A stretch of 64,000 nt of DNA from Planctomonas deserti (GCF_003067705.1 NZ_QANL01000002.1:372001-436000); one strand, 5' to 3'; counted from the stretch's first letter, positions 49,440-58,500 are shown. Notes: a model not told the origin generated them from the letters alone. Made by a program: numbers and translations.

Positions 49440-49601
49440 CGCAAGGGGTGCGGAGGAGGGGTGGAAGGGGTGGTGGTGGCGCTGCGGGAGAGGCGCCCAC
49501 GCTGGGGGTGCCCGGGGAGAGCGGGCGGGGATCCCCTGGATTGCGGACTAAGCCCGGTGCGGCACCGACGCCATCCCCGGCGCTGTCAAGTCAGCCACCG
49601 A

Positions 49602-49868
49602 ACGCAACTCAGCAGATGTCGACAGGGGGGCGGCGTGTCGGTGCTCTGAGGCGGCGTGTCGCGACGGATCTGCTGAGTTGCGTCGATCTGAGGTCGGGAT
49701 CTGCTGAGTTGCGTTGAGTAGGGCCGGGATTTGCTGAGTTGCGTCGGTGAAGGGCCGGGATCTGCTGAGTTGCGTCGGTGTGGGGTCGAGATCTGCTGAG
49801 TTGCGTCGGTCGGGGGTCGAGATCTGCTGCATTGCGCTGATCCGCGGTTGAGATCTGCTGAATTGCGT
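49602..49868. repeat. 31-bp-period tandem array C with adjoining inverted repeat
   Basis: ACGCAACTCAGCAGAT (49602-49617) is the exact complement of ATCTGCTGAGTTGCGT (49668-49683). The right arm starts an array of seven cores at 49667, 49698, 49728, 49759, 49790, 49821 and 49852; spacing is 31 bp except once 30. The core matches the array A core in reverse orientation. Between the arms GGCGGCGTGTCG occurs twice. Confidence 0.9.
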
Positions 49869-49920
49869 CGCCCTCCCGTCGTCGTCCACGGCTCGGCACG
49901 CGGGACCCGCACCCACCCCC

Positions 49921-51051
49921 TCAGGCGGGCGGGGTGGACTTCTTCCAGGATCCCTCGTAGCCGATCGCATCGAAGCCGAGGGCCTCGTTGACCCGGAGCA
50001 TGTGGCGGTTCTCCTCCGCGTTGAACGTGACCACCAGCGGAGTCTCGGGCGCCTCCTCCGCGAGGTACTGCAGGTTCGCGGCCTTCAGCAGCATCCCGAG
50101 CCGGCGGCCGCGGTGCTCGTCGAGCACGATCGTCTCCTCCTGCTCCGTCGGCCTGGACCGGTCGGCGGGGACGGCCAGGCGGGTGAACGCGACCAGGCGC
50201 CCCGACGGCACGTGCTCGGCCGCCGCCGTGAGGAGGGTCCGGCCGCCGCCCTGCAGCACCTCCTCCTCCTCGACCACCCGCTCCTCGTCGTACCGCGCCT
50301 CGATCACGGCCAGTCCCGCGAGCGGCTCCGCCGTGCTCATGCGCGTGTACAGCGCGGCGAGGTCCGCGCGCCGCTCCTCCGGGGTCGGGCCGGTCCACAC
50401 GACGACGCGGTAGTCGGATCCGGCGACGGCCGCCGCCCGTGCCCGGTGCGCCGCGAGCACGTCAGGGTCGACGGGCAGGCGCAGGATGCTGCCGCGCGAG
50501 ACCTGCTCGAGCGTCATTCCGCGAGCGACCAGGAACCGGGCGCCGGGGTCGTCGGCGGCGACGCTGCCGTACCCGGTCGGCGGCACGAGGATGCCACCCG
50601 CACCCGCGCCAGCACCCGCCGCACCCCCGGTGACACCCCCGCCCGCGAACGCGTGCGCCACGAACCCCTGCAGCACTGACCGCCCCGTCTCGCGGTGCGC
50701 GCCCTCGACGGCATCGGCGAGGGCGGTCCCAATGCCGCGGCGCCTGTACTCCGGCAGCACCTCGACGAGGGCCCAGCACGCCGGGTCGTCCTCGTCGGTC
50801 GACCACTCGAGCACGCCGCGCCCCACGACGCGTCCGCCCGCGCGGGCGAGGAAGACCTGCCGGCGGTCGTAGCGCTGCAACCGGTACTGCGGCAGCAGCT
50901 CGTCAGCGCGCACCGCGAGCAGGTCGGTCTGGTACGTCGCGGCCTCGACCGCGTTGCGCACCTCGACCATCGCGGAGAAGTCCCGGCCGCCCGCTCCGTC
51001 GAGGCTGTCCGGGATCTGCAGCTCGTCGATGGCGAACCCGCTGGCAGTCAT
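49921..51051 (-). CDS. GNAT-family N-acetyltransferase with two domains
   Basis: This 376-residue protein has two GNAT folds. The first has the acetyl-CoA-binding VEVLPEYRRRGIGTALADA; the second IVLDEHRGRRLGMLLKAAN with a late NRHMLRVNEALGF. Two-domain GNATs in actinobacteria include mycothiol synthase (MshD), but the typical MshD motifs are not clear here, so only the fold is claimed. A Gly/Ala-rich stretch (GGGVTGGAAGAGAGAGG) interrupts the first domain. ATG 51051 has GGGAGGG upstream. It is divergent from smc with 144 bases between. The very long frame upstream on this strand is only the shadow of smc. Confidence 0.85.
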   Translation of the reverse strand: MTASGFAIDELQIPDSLDGAGGRDFSAMVEVRNAVEAATYQTDLLAVRADELLPQYRLQRYDRRQVFLARAGGRVVGRGVLEWSTDEDDPACWALVEVLPEYRRRGIGTALADAVEGAHRETGRSVLQGFVAHAFAGGGVTGGAAGAGAGAGGILVPPTGYGSVAADDPGARFLVARGMTLEQVSRGSILRLPVDPDVLAAHRARAAAVAGSDYRVVVWTGPTPEERRADLAALYTRMSTAEPLAGLAVIEARYDEERVVEEEEVLQGGGRTLLTAAAEHVPSGRLVAFTRLAVPADRSRPTEQEETIVLDEHRGRRLGMLLKAANLQYLAEEAPETPLVVTFNAEENRHMLRVNEALGFDAIGYEGSWKKSTPPA

Positions 51052-51093
51052 GCGCCCTCCCACGGCCCTCGTCGTCGCGGGCCGACGGCCGGA

Positions 51094-51153
51094 ACGATAC
51101 CGCGGCGGCCCGCCTCGCGCCTCCCCGAAAGCGGCCGGACCGTCGGGTACCGT
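51094..51153. promoter_or_regulatory. Divergent promoter region between GNAT and smc
   Basis: On the minus strand TATCGT (51099-51094) is a candidate -10 for the GNAT gene. On the plus strand TACCGT (51148-51153) is a candidate -10 for smc, 42 bases before its GTG. Only the -10 hexamers are convincing. Confidence 0.35.
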
Positions 51154-51195
51154 GGTGGCTGCGCGCCCGCCGGGGCGCGGCGGCGGGAGAGCGAC

Positions 51196-54100
51196 GTGTA
51201 CCTGAAGAGCCTGACCCTCAAGGGGTTCAAGTCCTTCGCGCAGCCGACAACGTTCGCCTTCGAGACCGGCGTCACCTGCGTCGTCGGACCCAACGGATCG
51301 GGCAAGTCCAACGTCGTCGACGCGCTGGCCTGGGTGATGGGGGAGCAGGGCGCGAAGACCCTCCGCGGCGGCAAGATGGAGGACGTCATCTTCGCCGGCA
51401 CGTCGACGCGGGGTCCGCTCGGCCGCGCCGAGGTGCAGCTCACGATCGACAACACCGACGGCGCCCTGCCGATCGAGTACTCCGAGGTGACGATCAGCCG
51501 CACGCTGTTCCGCAACGGCGGCAGCGAGTACGCGATCAACGGATCCGCCGTGCGCCTTCTCGACGTGCAGGAGCTCCTCAGCGACTCCGGCCTCGGCCGC
51601 GAAATGCACGTCATCGTGGGGCAGGGGCGCCTCGACAACGTGCTGCAGGCCACGCCGGAGGACCGCCGCGGCTTCATCGAGGAGGCGGCCGGCATCCTCA
51701 AGCACCGCAGGCGCAAGGAGAAGACCCTGCGCAAGCTCGAGGCGATGCAGGCGAACCTCACCCGGCTGAGCGACCTCGCCGGCGAGGTGCGGCGCCAGCT
51801 GAAGCCCCTGGGCAAGCAGGCGGAGGTGGCGCGCGAGGCGCAGACCGTCGCCGCCGTCGTGCGCGACGCCCGGGCCCGGCTGCTCGCGGACGACGTGGTC
51901 GCCCTGCGCGCGGCCCTCGACGACCACACGCGCACCGAGAACGAGCGCTCGACCGAGCGGATCGTGCTGCAGGAGCGGCTCGACCAGAACACGCTGCGCT
52001 CCGAGCGGATCACGGCCGAGCAGCGGGGCGACGCCGTGGACGCCGCCCGGCAGACCGCCTTCGGGCTCGAGCAGGTGCAGGACCGCCTGCGCAATCTCTT
52101 CGCGCTCGCGACGCAGCGCATCGCCCTGCTCGAGGCGCAGGCGGAGTCGACGGACGGCGCGCCCGGCGTCACGCCGCAGATGGTGTCCGACGCGGCGGCC
52201 GAGGTCGAGCGCCTGCGCGGCGCCGTCCAGGACGCGGAGCGTGCCCATGCCGAGAGCCGGGAGGCGACGGCCGCCGCGCGGGCCGCCCTCGACGCCGTCG
52301 ACGTCGAGATCCAGCGGCAGAGCGAGCTGGTCTCCCGGTACGACCTCGACATCTCCAAGCTCACCGGCCAGGCGGACACCGCCAACTCCCGGCTCGCCGC
52401 CGTCCGCGGCGAGGTGCTGCGCCAGACGAACGCGCTCGAGGCGGCGAGCGACCGCCGGGAGGCCGCGAAAGCCCAGTTCGCGATCCTCGAGGCGGAGGCC
52501 GCGACGGCGGAGGTGGACGAGACGGACCTCGGCCAGGCCTACGAACAGGCGCAGAACCGCGTCGCCGAGGCCGAGGCCGAGATCGAGCGGATCCGCGAGG
52601 AGTTGCACACCCGCGAGCGGGAGCGCGACGCGCTCGCCGCGCGCACATCGGCGCTGTCCCTCGCCCTCGACCAGAAGGACGGCTCGAGCGAGCTGGTGGC
52701 AGCCCGGCTCGACGGCATCCGCGGTCTGGTCGCCGAGCACGTGCAGGTCGAGGCCGGTTACGAAGCCGCCGTGGCCGCCGCCCTCGGCAGCCTCGCGGAC
52801 GCCGTGCTCGCGGAGACGCACGGCTCCGCCGCCGACGCCATCGCCCACGCCCGCCGGGCCGAGGCGGGCCGGGTCGAGATCGTGGTCGCCGACGCGGCGG
52901 GCGCCGTCGACGCGTCGACCGGGGCCGGTTCCGCGGCTCGTGCCCCGGCCAGGCCCGGCATCCGCGCCGCCGTCGACGTCGTCCGTGCGCCCGACGGCGT
53001 GCTCAGCCTGCTCGGCAGGACCCTGATCGCCGACGACCTGGACGCCGCGCGCACCGCCTGGGCAAACCTCGGCGAGGATCGCCCGCTCACCACGATCCTC
53101 ACGCGGGAGGGCGACGTGCTCTCCAGCGCCGTCCTCCGCGGCGGGGCCGGCGCAAAGCGCTCGCGACTCGAGCTCGTGGCCGACCGGGACGCCGCGGCCG
53201 CCCGGCTCGCCGAGGTGACCGAGACCATCGATCGATCCCGGGAGGCGCTCGCCGAGCAGCGGGGCGTGCTGCAGACCGCGAAGGACCGGGCCAAGGGCGC
53301 CCTCGCCGCCCTCCGCGAGTTCGACGCGCAGCTGGCCGCGCAGACCGAGCGGCTCAACCGGCTCCGCGTGCAGGTGGAGGCCGCCGGCGCCGAGTACGAG
53401 CGGCTCGCGAAGGGCCTCGCCCTGGCGACAGAATCCGTTGCCGGGGCCGAGGCGAAGGCCGAGGCAGCGAAGGCGGAGCTGACCGCGGCCCGATCCTGCC
53501 CGCGCCCCGTGCTCGACGCGAGCGCGCGGGACGGCCTGGCCGCCGGGGTCGAGGCCGCCCGCGAGGCCGAGATCGAGGCGCGGCTGCAGGTCGAGACCGC
53601 CAGGGAGCGCGTGCGCGCGGAGCAGTCCCGGGGCGAGCAGCTCGCCCGGCAGCTGGAGCGCGAGCGGGCGGCGGCCGAGGCGGCGGCCCGTCGCGCCGTC
53701 CTGCGCAGGCGGCAGATGGAGGCGGCACAGGCCGTGCTCGACGCGCTGCCGCCTGTGCTCGCGCTCGCCGAGCGGTCCGCGTCCGCCGCCAAGCACGAGC
53801 TCGCCCGCGCGGAGCAGCAGCGCGCCGCCCAGAACGAGGAGCTGTCGGCCCTGCGGCGCGAGGAGTCGATGCTGCGCGAGCGGTTGCAGGCCATCACCGA
53901 GAACGTCCACGGCCTGGAGCTGCAGATCTACGAGAAGAAGCTGCACCTGTCGCAGCTGCTCGAACGGGCGGGGAGCGAGCTCGGCCTGGTCGAGGACGTG
54001 CTCGTCGCGGAGTACGGGCCGCACGTCCCCGTGCCCGCCGACGCGGCCATTCCCGGCGGCCCTGCCGGGAGCGCGGCCGGCTCCGCCTTCGACGACTCCG

Positions 54101-54906
54101 CCTCGGATGACGACGACGAGACCGACCCGGGGGACCGGTTCGCCGCGGCCACCGGATGGGGCGGCATCGCCGCCGGATCCGCGGAGCACGACGGATCCGC
54201 AGGGCCCGCCCAGAGCGCGGACGACGCCGGCGTGCCGTACAACCGGGAGGAGCAGAAGCGCCGCCTCGCCCAGGCGGAGCGCTCGCTCGCCCGGCTCGGC
54301 CGCGTCAACCCGCTCGCGCTCGAGGAGTTCGCCGCGCTCGAGCAGCGGCACCGGTTCCTCACCGAGCAGCTCACCGACCTCACCGACACCCGCAAGGACC
54401 TGCTCACGATCATCGAGGAGATCGACGACCGCATGCAGGACATCTTCGCGGCGGCGTTCGAGGACACGAAGAACGCGTTCAACGACGTCTTCCCGGTGCT
54501 GTTCCCGGGGGGCACCGGCAGTATCTCGCTCACGAACCCGTCCGACCTCCTGACCACGGGCATCGAGGTGTCGGTGAAGCCGGCGGGGAAGAAGATCGAG
54601 CGACTCTCACTGCTGTCGGGCGGGGAGCGGTCCCTCGCCGCGGTCGCCCTGCTCATCGCCATCTTCAAGGCCCGGCCGAGCCCGTTCTACATCATGGACG
54701 AGGTGGAGGCCGCGCTCGACGACGCCAACCTCGGACGCCTGCTGACCATCTTCGAGGACCTCCGCGAGACGTCGCAGCTGATCGTCATCACGCACCAGAA
54801 GCGCACGATGGAGATCGCCGACGCTCTGTACGGGGTGTCCATGCGTCAGGACGGCGTGTCTGCGGTGGTCGGCCAGCGCCTCTCGCAGGAGGCGAAGGCC
54901 TCCTAG
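51196..54906 (+). CDS. smc: Chromosome segregation protein SMC
   Basis: This 1236-residue SMC has Walker A VVGPNGSGKSNVVDAL (about residues 31-46), then long coiled coils on each side of a hinge (around residues 500-660, with GIRGLVAEHVQVEAGYEAAV), and the C-terminal signature LSLLSGGERSLAAVALL (about 1137-1153) and Walker B FYIMDEVEAALDDANL. It forms the condensin ring with ScpA and ScpB. GTG 51196 has GGGAGAG upstream and gives the typical start YLKSLTLKGFKSF. Between the second coiled coil and the C-terminal head, residues about 938-1015 form an acidic Gly/Ser-rich insert (DDSASDDDDETDPGD). Confidence 0.97.
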   Translation: MYLKSLTLKGFKSFAQPTTFAFETGVTCVVGPNGSGKSNVVDALAWVMGEQGAKTLRGGKMEDVIFAGTSTRGPLGRAEVQLTIDNTDGALPIEYSEVTISRTLFRNGGSEYAINGSAVRLLDVQELLSDSGLGREMHVIVGQGRLDNVLQATPEDRRGFIEEAAGILKHRRRKEKTLRKLEAMQANLTRLSDLAGEVRRQLKPLGKQAEVAREAQTVAAVVRDARARLLADDVVALRAALDDHTRTENERSTERIVLQERLDQNTLRSERITAEQRGDAVDAARQTAFGLEQVQDRLRNLFALATQRIALLEAQAESTDGAPGVTPQMVSDAAAEVERLRGAVQDAERAHAESREATAAARAALDAVDVEIQRQSELVSRYDLDISKLTGQADTANSRLAAVRGEVLRQTNALEAASDRREAAKAQFAILEAEAATAEVDETDLGQAYEQAQNRVAEAEAEIERIREELHTRERERDALAARTSALSLALDQKDGSSELVAARLDGIRGLVAEHVQVEAGYEAAVAAALGSLADAVLAETHGSAADAIAHARRAEAGRVEIVVADAAGAVDASTGAGSAARAPARPGIRAAVDVVRAPDGVLSLLGRTLIADDLDAARTAWANLGEDRPLTTILTREGDVLSSAVLRGGAGAKRSRLELVADRDAAAARLAEVTETIDRSREALAEQRGVLQTAKDRAKGALAALREFDAQLAAQTERLNRLRVQVEAAGAEYERLAKGLALATESVAGAEAKAEAAKAELTAARSCPRPVLDASARDGLAAGVEAAREAEIEARLQVETARERVRAEQSRGEQLARQLERERAAAEAAARRAVLRRRQMEAAQAVLDALPPVLALAERSASAAKHELARAEQQRAAQNEELSALRREESMLRERLQAITENVHGLELQIYEKKLHLSQLLERAGSELGLVEDVLVAEYGPHVPVPADAAIPGGPAGSAAGSAFDDSASDDDDETDPGDRFAAATGWGGIAAGSAEHDGSAGPAQSADDAGVPYNREEQKRRLAQAERSLARLGRVNPLALEEFAALEQRHRFLTEQLTDLTDTRKDLLTIIEEIDDRMQDIFAAAFEDTKNAFNDVFPVLFPGGTGSISLTNPSDLLTTGIEVSVKPAGKKIERLSLLSGGERSLAAVALLIAIFKARPSPFYIMDEVEAALDDANLGRLLTIFEDLRETSQLIVITHQKRTMEIADALYGVSMRQDGVSAVVGQRLSQEAKAS

Positions 54907-54919
54907 CCGGGACCATCAC

Positions 54920-54985
54920 GGTCCCTGAGCCTGTCGAAGGGACGGGACCTGCTCCGGTCGCGTCCCTTCGACAAGCTCAGGGACC
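54920..54985. repeat. Inverted pair of REP-like elements between convergent genes
   Basis: One copy reads forward (54920-54943) and another in reverse (54962-54985), 18 bases apart. Together they form a 24-bp stem with one mismatch. The pair lies between smc and the convergent GH13 gene and could terminate both. Diverged fragments continue to 55060. Confidence 0.8.
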
Positions 54986-55079
54986 GTATTCGCTCAAGGC
55001 CCGCGGCGGGTCGGCGACCGCAGCGGGTCAGGGACCGTATGCGCTCAGGAACCGTATCTCGCGCGGGGACCGCGCCGGC

Positions 55080-56753
55080 TCAGTACTGGCGGGTGTCCGC
55101 CAGGGAGACCACCCGGAGCCAGCGGTAGCCGTAGGCGCCGAGCGGCAGTTCGAGGCGGCCGTCCTCGGGCAGCGGCAGCGACTCTCCCGTGAGCAGGTCG
55201 TTGAGCACGCCGCCACCCTCGGGCACCTGCAGGGTGAGCGGCACGACGGCCGGATCGGACGCGAAGTTGTGCAGGGCGACGACCTGCCCGCCGTCGAGCG
55301 TCAGCGTGTGCGCGAGCACCGAGGGGCTCGGGGTGGGCAGGACCCCGAAGGCGCCCCAGCCGAACTCGGGGGCGTTGCGGTAGTGACGCACGAGGGTGCT
55401 GAAGAACGAGAGGAGGGAGTCCGGGTCACGGCGCTGGGATGTGACGTTCACGTGTGCGGGGCCGAAGCCGCCCTCGACCACGCCGCTGCGCAGCCGGGAC
55501 TTGGGGGCGGCCGAGAAGCCGCCGTTCGTGCCCTCGTTCCACTGCATGGGCGTGCGCACCGCCATCCGGCCGGGCTGGTCGAGGTTCTCGCCCATCCCGA
55601 TCTCTTCCCCGTAGAACAGCACGGGGGTGCCGGGCAGCGAGAACAGCAGGCTGTAGACCATGCGGATGCGCCGCGGGTCGCCGCCGACCATCGGAGGCAG
55701 GCGGCGCACGAGCCCGCGCCCGTACACCTGCATCCGCTCCTCGGGCCCGAAGGCGGCGAACACCTCCTGGCGCTCCTCGTCGGTGAGCTTGTCCAGGGTC
55801 AGCTCGTCGTGGTTGCGCACGAAGTTGGCCCACTGGCTGTCCGGCGACCCCGCCGGTCGCGACTGCAGCGCCTCGATGAGCGGCGTCACGTCCTCGCGGG
55901 CCAGCGACAGGTACAGCTTCTGCATGGTGATGAAGTCGAACTGCATCGTGAGCTCGTCGCCCTCGTCGCCGCCGAAGAATGTTTCCTGCTCGTCGCGCGG
56001 CAGGTTCACCTCGCCGAGCAGCACGCCCTCGCCGGACCGGCGGCCGAGGAAGGTGCGGAGGTCGCGCAGGTACTCGTGCGGATCGGGGAGCAGCTCGCTC
56101 CCGTTCGCCACGGCCGAGGTCTCCAGCAGGAACGGCACGGCGTCGACCCGGAAGCCGGAGAGGCCGAGCTGCAGCCAGAACCCCATGATCCTGGCGATCT
56201 CGTCGCGCACGGCGGGGTTCGTGATGTTCAGGTCGGGCTGCTCGCGATAGAAGATGTGCTGGTAGTACTGCCCCGTGCGTTCGTCGTACTCCCAGTTGCT
56301 CGTCTCGGCGTCGGGGAAGACCGGGGCGCCCTCGTCCTCCGGCGGCTCGTCACGCCAGACGTAGTAGTCGCGGTAGGGCGAGTCGCGGCTGGCGCGGGCG
56401 CTGCGGAACCACGGGTGCTTGTCCGAGGTGTGGTTGATCACCAGGTCGGCGATGACGCGGATGCCGCGATCGTTCGCCGTGCGGATGACCTCGACGAGGT
56501 CGCCCAGCGAGCCGAGCCGCGGGTCGACCGAGTAGAAGTCGACGATGTCGTAGCCGTCGTCGCGGCCGGGGGTCGGGTAGAAGGGCATGAGCCACAGGCA
56601 CGTGATGCCGAGCTCGGCGAGGTAGTCGAGCCGGTTGGCGAGGCCGGCGAAGTCGCCGACGCCGTCGTCGTTCCAGTCCATGAACGTCTCGACGTCGAGG
56701 CAGTACACGACCGCGCTCTTCCACCAGAGGTCGCTCGTGTCGGTGATCCGCAC
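55080..56753 (-). CDS. GH13 alpha-amylase-family protein, trehalose-synthase-like
   Basis: This 557-residue GH13 protein shows the family motifs in order: DDGYDIVDFYSVDPRLG, ADLVINHTSDKHPWF (region I), FRVDAVPFL (region II with the nucleophile Asp), LLGEVNLP (region III with the acid/base Glu) and FVRNHDELTL (region IV). The body SQWANFVRNHDELTL and GEEIGMGENLDQPGR resembles trehalose synthase, which interconverts maltose and trehalose, but the first active-site block is not fully typical, so other transglycosidases are possible. GTG 56753 starts two bases after the LLM gene stop, so the pair is coupled. Confidence 0.8.
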   Translation of the reverse strand: MRITDTSDLWWKSAVVYCLDVETFMDWNDDGVGDFAGLANRLDYLAELGITCLWLMPFYPTPGRDDGYDIVDFYSVDPRLGSLGDLVEVIRTANDRGIRVIADLVINHTSDKHPWFRSARASRDSPYRDYYVWRDEPPEDEGAPVFPDAETSNWEYDERTGQYYQHIFYREQPDLNITNPAVRDEIARIMGFWLQLGLSGFRVDAVPFLLETSAVANGSELLPDPHEYLRDLRTFLGRRSGEGVLLGEVNLPRDEQETFFGGDEGDELTMQFDFITMQKLYLSLAREDVTPLIEALQSRPAGSPDSQWANFVRNHDELTLDKLTDEERQEVFAAFGPEERMQVYGRGLVRRLPPMVGGDPRRIRMVYSLLFSLPGTPVLFYGEEIGMGENLDQPGRMAVRTPMQWNEGTNGGFSAAPKSRLRSGVVEGGFGPAHVNVTSQRRDPDSLLSFFSTLVRHYRNAPEFGWGAFGVLPTPSPSVLAHTLTLDGGQVVALHNFASDPAVVPLTLQVPEGGGVLNDLLTGESLPLPEDGRLELPLGAYGYRWLRVVSLADTRQY

Positions 56754-56755
56754 GA

Positions 56756-57718
56756 TCAGGCGTTCCGGAGGCGCGGCAGCACGTGCTCGCCGAAGGTGTC
56801 GAGGAATCGGTCCTGCTGCTTGCCCACGTGGTGCAGGTAGATGCGGTCGAAGCCGAGCTCGATGAACTCCTCGAGCCTGCGCACGTGCTCCCCGGGGTCC
56901 GAAGAGATGATGACGGAGGAGTGCATGTCCTCGGGGCGCACGTGTGTGCCGGCCGTGTCGAAGCCCTCCACCGAGTCGATGTCCCAGGCGAGGGGCGGGC
57001 CGACGACGTTCGAGCGCCACTGGTCGTAGGCGATGTCGAGCGCCTCGTCGTCCGTCTCCGCGTAGCTGAGGTGTACCTGCAGGATGAGCGGTCCCCGCCC
57101 GCCGGCGGAGCGGTACGCGTCGGCCCAGGCACGCAGGTCCTCGACCGGCTGGTTGATGGTGGCGGCGCCGTCGGCCCATTCGGCGGACCAGGCGGCGGTC
57201 TCGGGCGAGACGGACGGGGCGATCAGCGGCGGCGGGGTCGGCGGGAGAGACCACAGCTTGGCGCGGTCCACCGTCACGAGCCCGTCGTGACTCACCTCCT
57301 CGCCGGCGTGCAGGGCCCGGATGATGTCGACGCACTCACGGAGCCGCGCGTTGCGGATCGACTTGCGCGGCCAGCCCTGGCCGGTGATGTGCTCGTTCGC
57401 CGCCTCACCGCTGCCGAGCGCCATCCAGAACCGGTCGGGGAACATGGCCTGCAGCGACGCCGACGCCTGCGCGATGATCGCCGGGTGGTACCGCTGGCCC
57501 GGCGCGTTGACCACGCCGTAGCTGAGCGACGTCGCCTGCATGGCGGCGCCGAGCCAGGACCAGGCGAAGCCGGACTCGCCCTGCGCCGAGCTCCAGGGGG
57601 CGATGTGGTCCGAGCACATGGCCGCGTCGAACCCCACCTCCTCGGCGCGCTGGGCCGCCGCCAGCAGGATGGCCGGGGGGATCTGCTCGTGGGACGCGTG
57701 GAAGCCGAAGATCGTCAT
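56756..57718 (-). CDS. LLM-class flavin-dependent oxidoreductase (TIGR03885-like)
   Basis: The 320-residue protein has the luciferase-like monooxygenase TIM-barrel fold: AAQRAEEVGFDAAMCSDH, the SYGVVNAPGQRYHPAIIAQA strand, ALGSGEAANEHITGQGWP and the late ELGFDRIYLHHVG. It resembles the TIGR03885 branch, which is thought to use a flavin rather than F420. The substrate is unknown. It is first of a two-gene unit with the GH13 gene and has AGGCAGGTGG before the ATG. The physiological link between the two enzymes is not clear from sequence. Confidence 0.85.
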   Translation of the reverse strand: MTIFGFHASHEQIPPAILLAAAQRAEEVGFDAAMCSDHIAPWSSAQGESGFAWSWLGAAMQATSLSYGVVNAPGQRYHPAIIAQASASLQAMFPDRFWMALGSGEAANEHITGQGWPRKSIRNARLRECVDIIRALHAGEEVSHDGLVTVDRAKLWSLPPTPPPLIAPSVSPETAAWSAEWADGAATINQPVEDLRAWADAYRSAGGRGPLILQVHLSYAETDDEALDIAYDQWRSNVVGPPLAWDIDSVEGFDTAGTHVRPEDMHSSVIISSDPGEHVRRLEEFIELGFDRIYLHHVGKQQDRFLDTFGEHVLPRLRNA

Positions 57719-57809
57719 GAAGCCACCTGCCTTTCAGGTGCGACCCTATCGACGGCGTGTCTCCCGTCCTAGGGAATGGGCCGACGGGACCTCCGCGGGT
57801 GCGGAAACG

Positions 57810-58442
57810 TCAGGGGATGCGCGCCTCGGGCAGCGGGGCGTCCGTGGCGTCCGGGACGGGCTCCTCCGCGAAGGACACGTCGTTCACCGTGAGCACGCGC
57901 CAGCCGTCTGCGGTGCGCTCGACGAGGCTCGTCGCGGCGTTCAGGATCGGCGGGATCGGCGCGTCCGTCATCCGGCGCAGGATCTCTCGGATGAGCGTGC
58001 CGTGCGCCACCACGATCGCGCTGGCGCCGGGCAGGTCGGCGGCGATGCGGTCGAGCGCCGCGAGCCCGCGCTCGGCGACGGACGGACGCGGCTCGAGCTC
58101 CGGGAACTCGCCGTCCGGCCAGCGCGCCGCGGCCTCCCCGTCGGTCAGCCCCTCCGCTCCCCCGTAGTGCCGTTCGCGGAGCTCGTCGTACGTGCCGCCG
58201 AGCGCGATGCCGAGGCCGGCCGCCAGGATCTCGCCCGTCTCCCGGGCCCGCACCAGCGGAGAGGTGACGACCGCGTCCCACTCGGCCGGGGAGAAGCGCT
58301 GCACGGACTCCGCCGCCTGACCGCGACCCACGTCGTTCAGGGGCACGTCCGACGAGCCCTGCAGGCGGCCGGCGGCGTTCCAGTCCGTCTGACCGTGACG
58401 GGTGAGCGCGAGGGTGAGCACGGAGCGGGAGGGAGGGGTCAC
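57810..58442 (-). CDS. Histidine phosphatase family protein (phosphoglycerate-mutase-like)
   Basis: The 210-residue protein has the phosphohistidine motif LALTRHGQTDWNAAGRLQG at about residues 10-28, the second histidine in IVVAHGTLIREILRR and the RARETGEIL segment. Such proteins remove phosphate from small molecules or proteins; the substrate is unknown. GTG 58442 is preceded by TAGGCT at eight bases and lacks a ribosome-binding site. It is divergent from ftsY; the intergenic bases carry mirrored promoter elements. Confidence 0.85.
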   Translation of the reverse strand: MTPPSRSVLTLALTRHGQTDWNAAGRLQGSSDVPLNDVGRGQAAESVQRFSPAEWDAVVTSPLVRARETGEILAAGLGIALGGTYDELRERHYGGAEGLTDGEAAARWPDGEFPELEPRPSVAERGLAALDRIAADLPGASAIVVAHGTLIREILRRMTDAPIPPILNAATSLVERTADGWRVLTVNDVSFAEEPVPDATDAPLPEARIP

Positions 58443-58446
58443 GGTC

Positions 58447-58497
58447 GGCAAGCCTAGACGCGAGAATCCGGCCTGGCCCGCCGCCGTTAGGCTTGCC
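58447..58497. promoter_or_regulatory. Mirrored leaderless promoters for the phosphatase and ftsY
   Basis: GGCAAGCCTA (58447-58456) and TAGGCTTGCC (58488-58497) are exact inverted copies. On the plus strand TAGGCT ends seven bases before the ftsY ATG; on the minus strand TAGGCT ends eight bases before the phosphatase GTG. Confidence 0.6.
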
Positions 58498-58500
58498 CCC

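Larger units (their letters stand above)
49232..49920. other. Gene-free region between convergent mutM and GNAT genes
   Basis: No coding sequence is supported in these 689 bases. They contain an imperfect inverted repeat (49311-49439) and the palindrome plus tandem array C (49602-49868), listed separately. Short open frames inside array C only reflect its 31-bp repeats. Confidence 0.8.

Noticed and set aside
49290-49717. Short plus-strand proteins inside the mutM-GNAT intergenic region
   Set aside because: They are read through array C and its inverted repeat, so residue patterns only reflect the DNA repeats.
49921-54351. A single minus-strand reading frame of 1476 codons covering smc
   Set aside because: It is the codon-bias shadow of smc joined to the real GNAT gene, which occupies only 49921-51051. 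The protein beyond that is low-complexity and has no domain.
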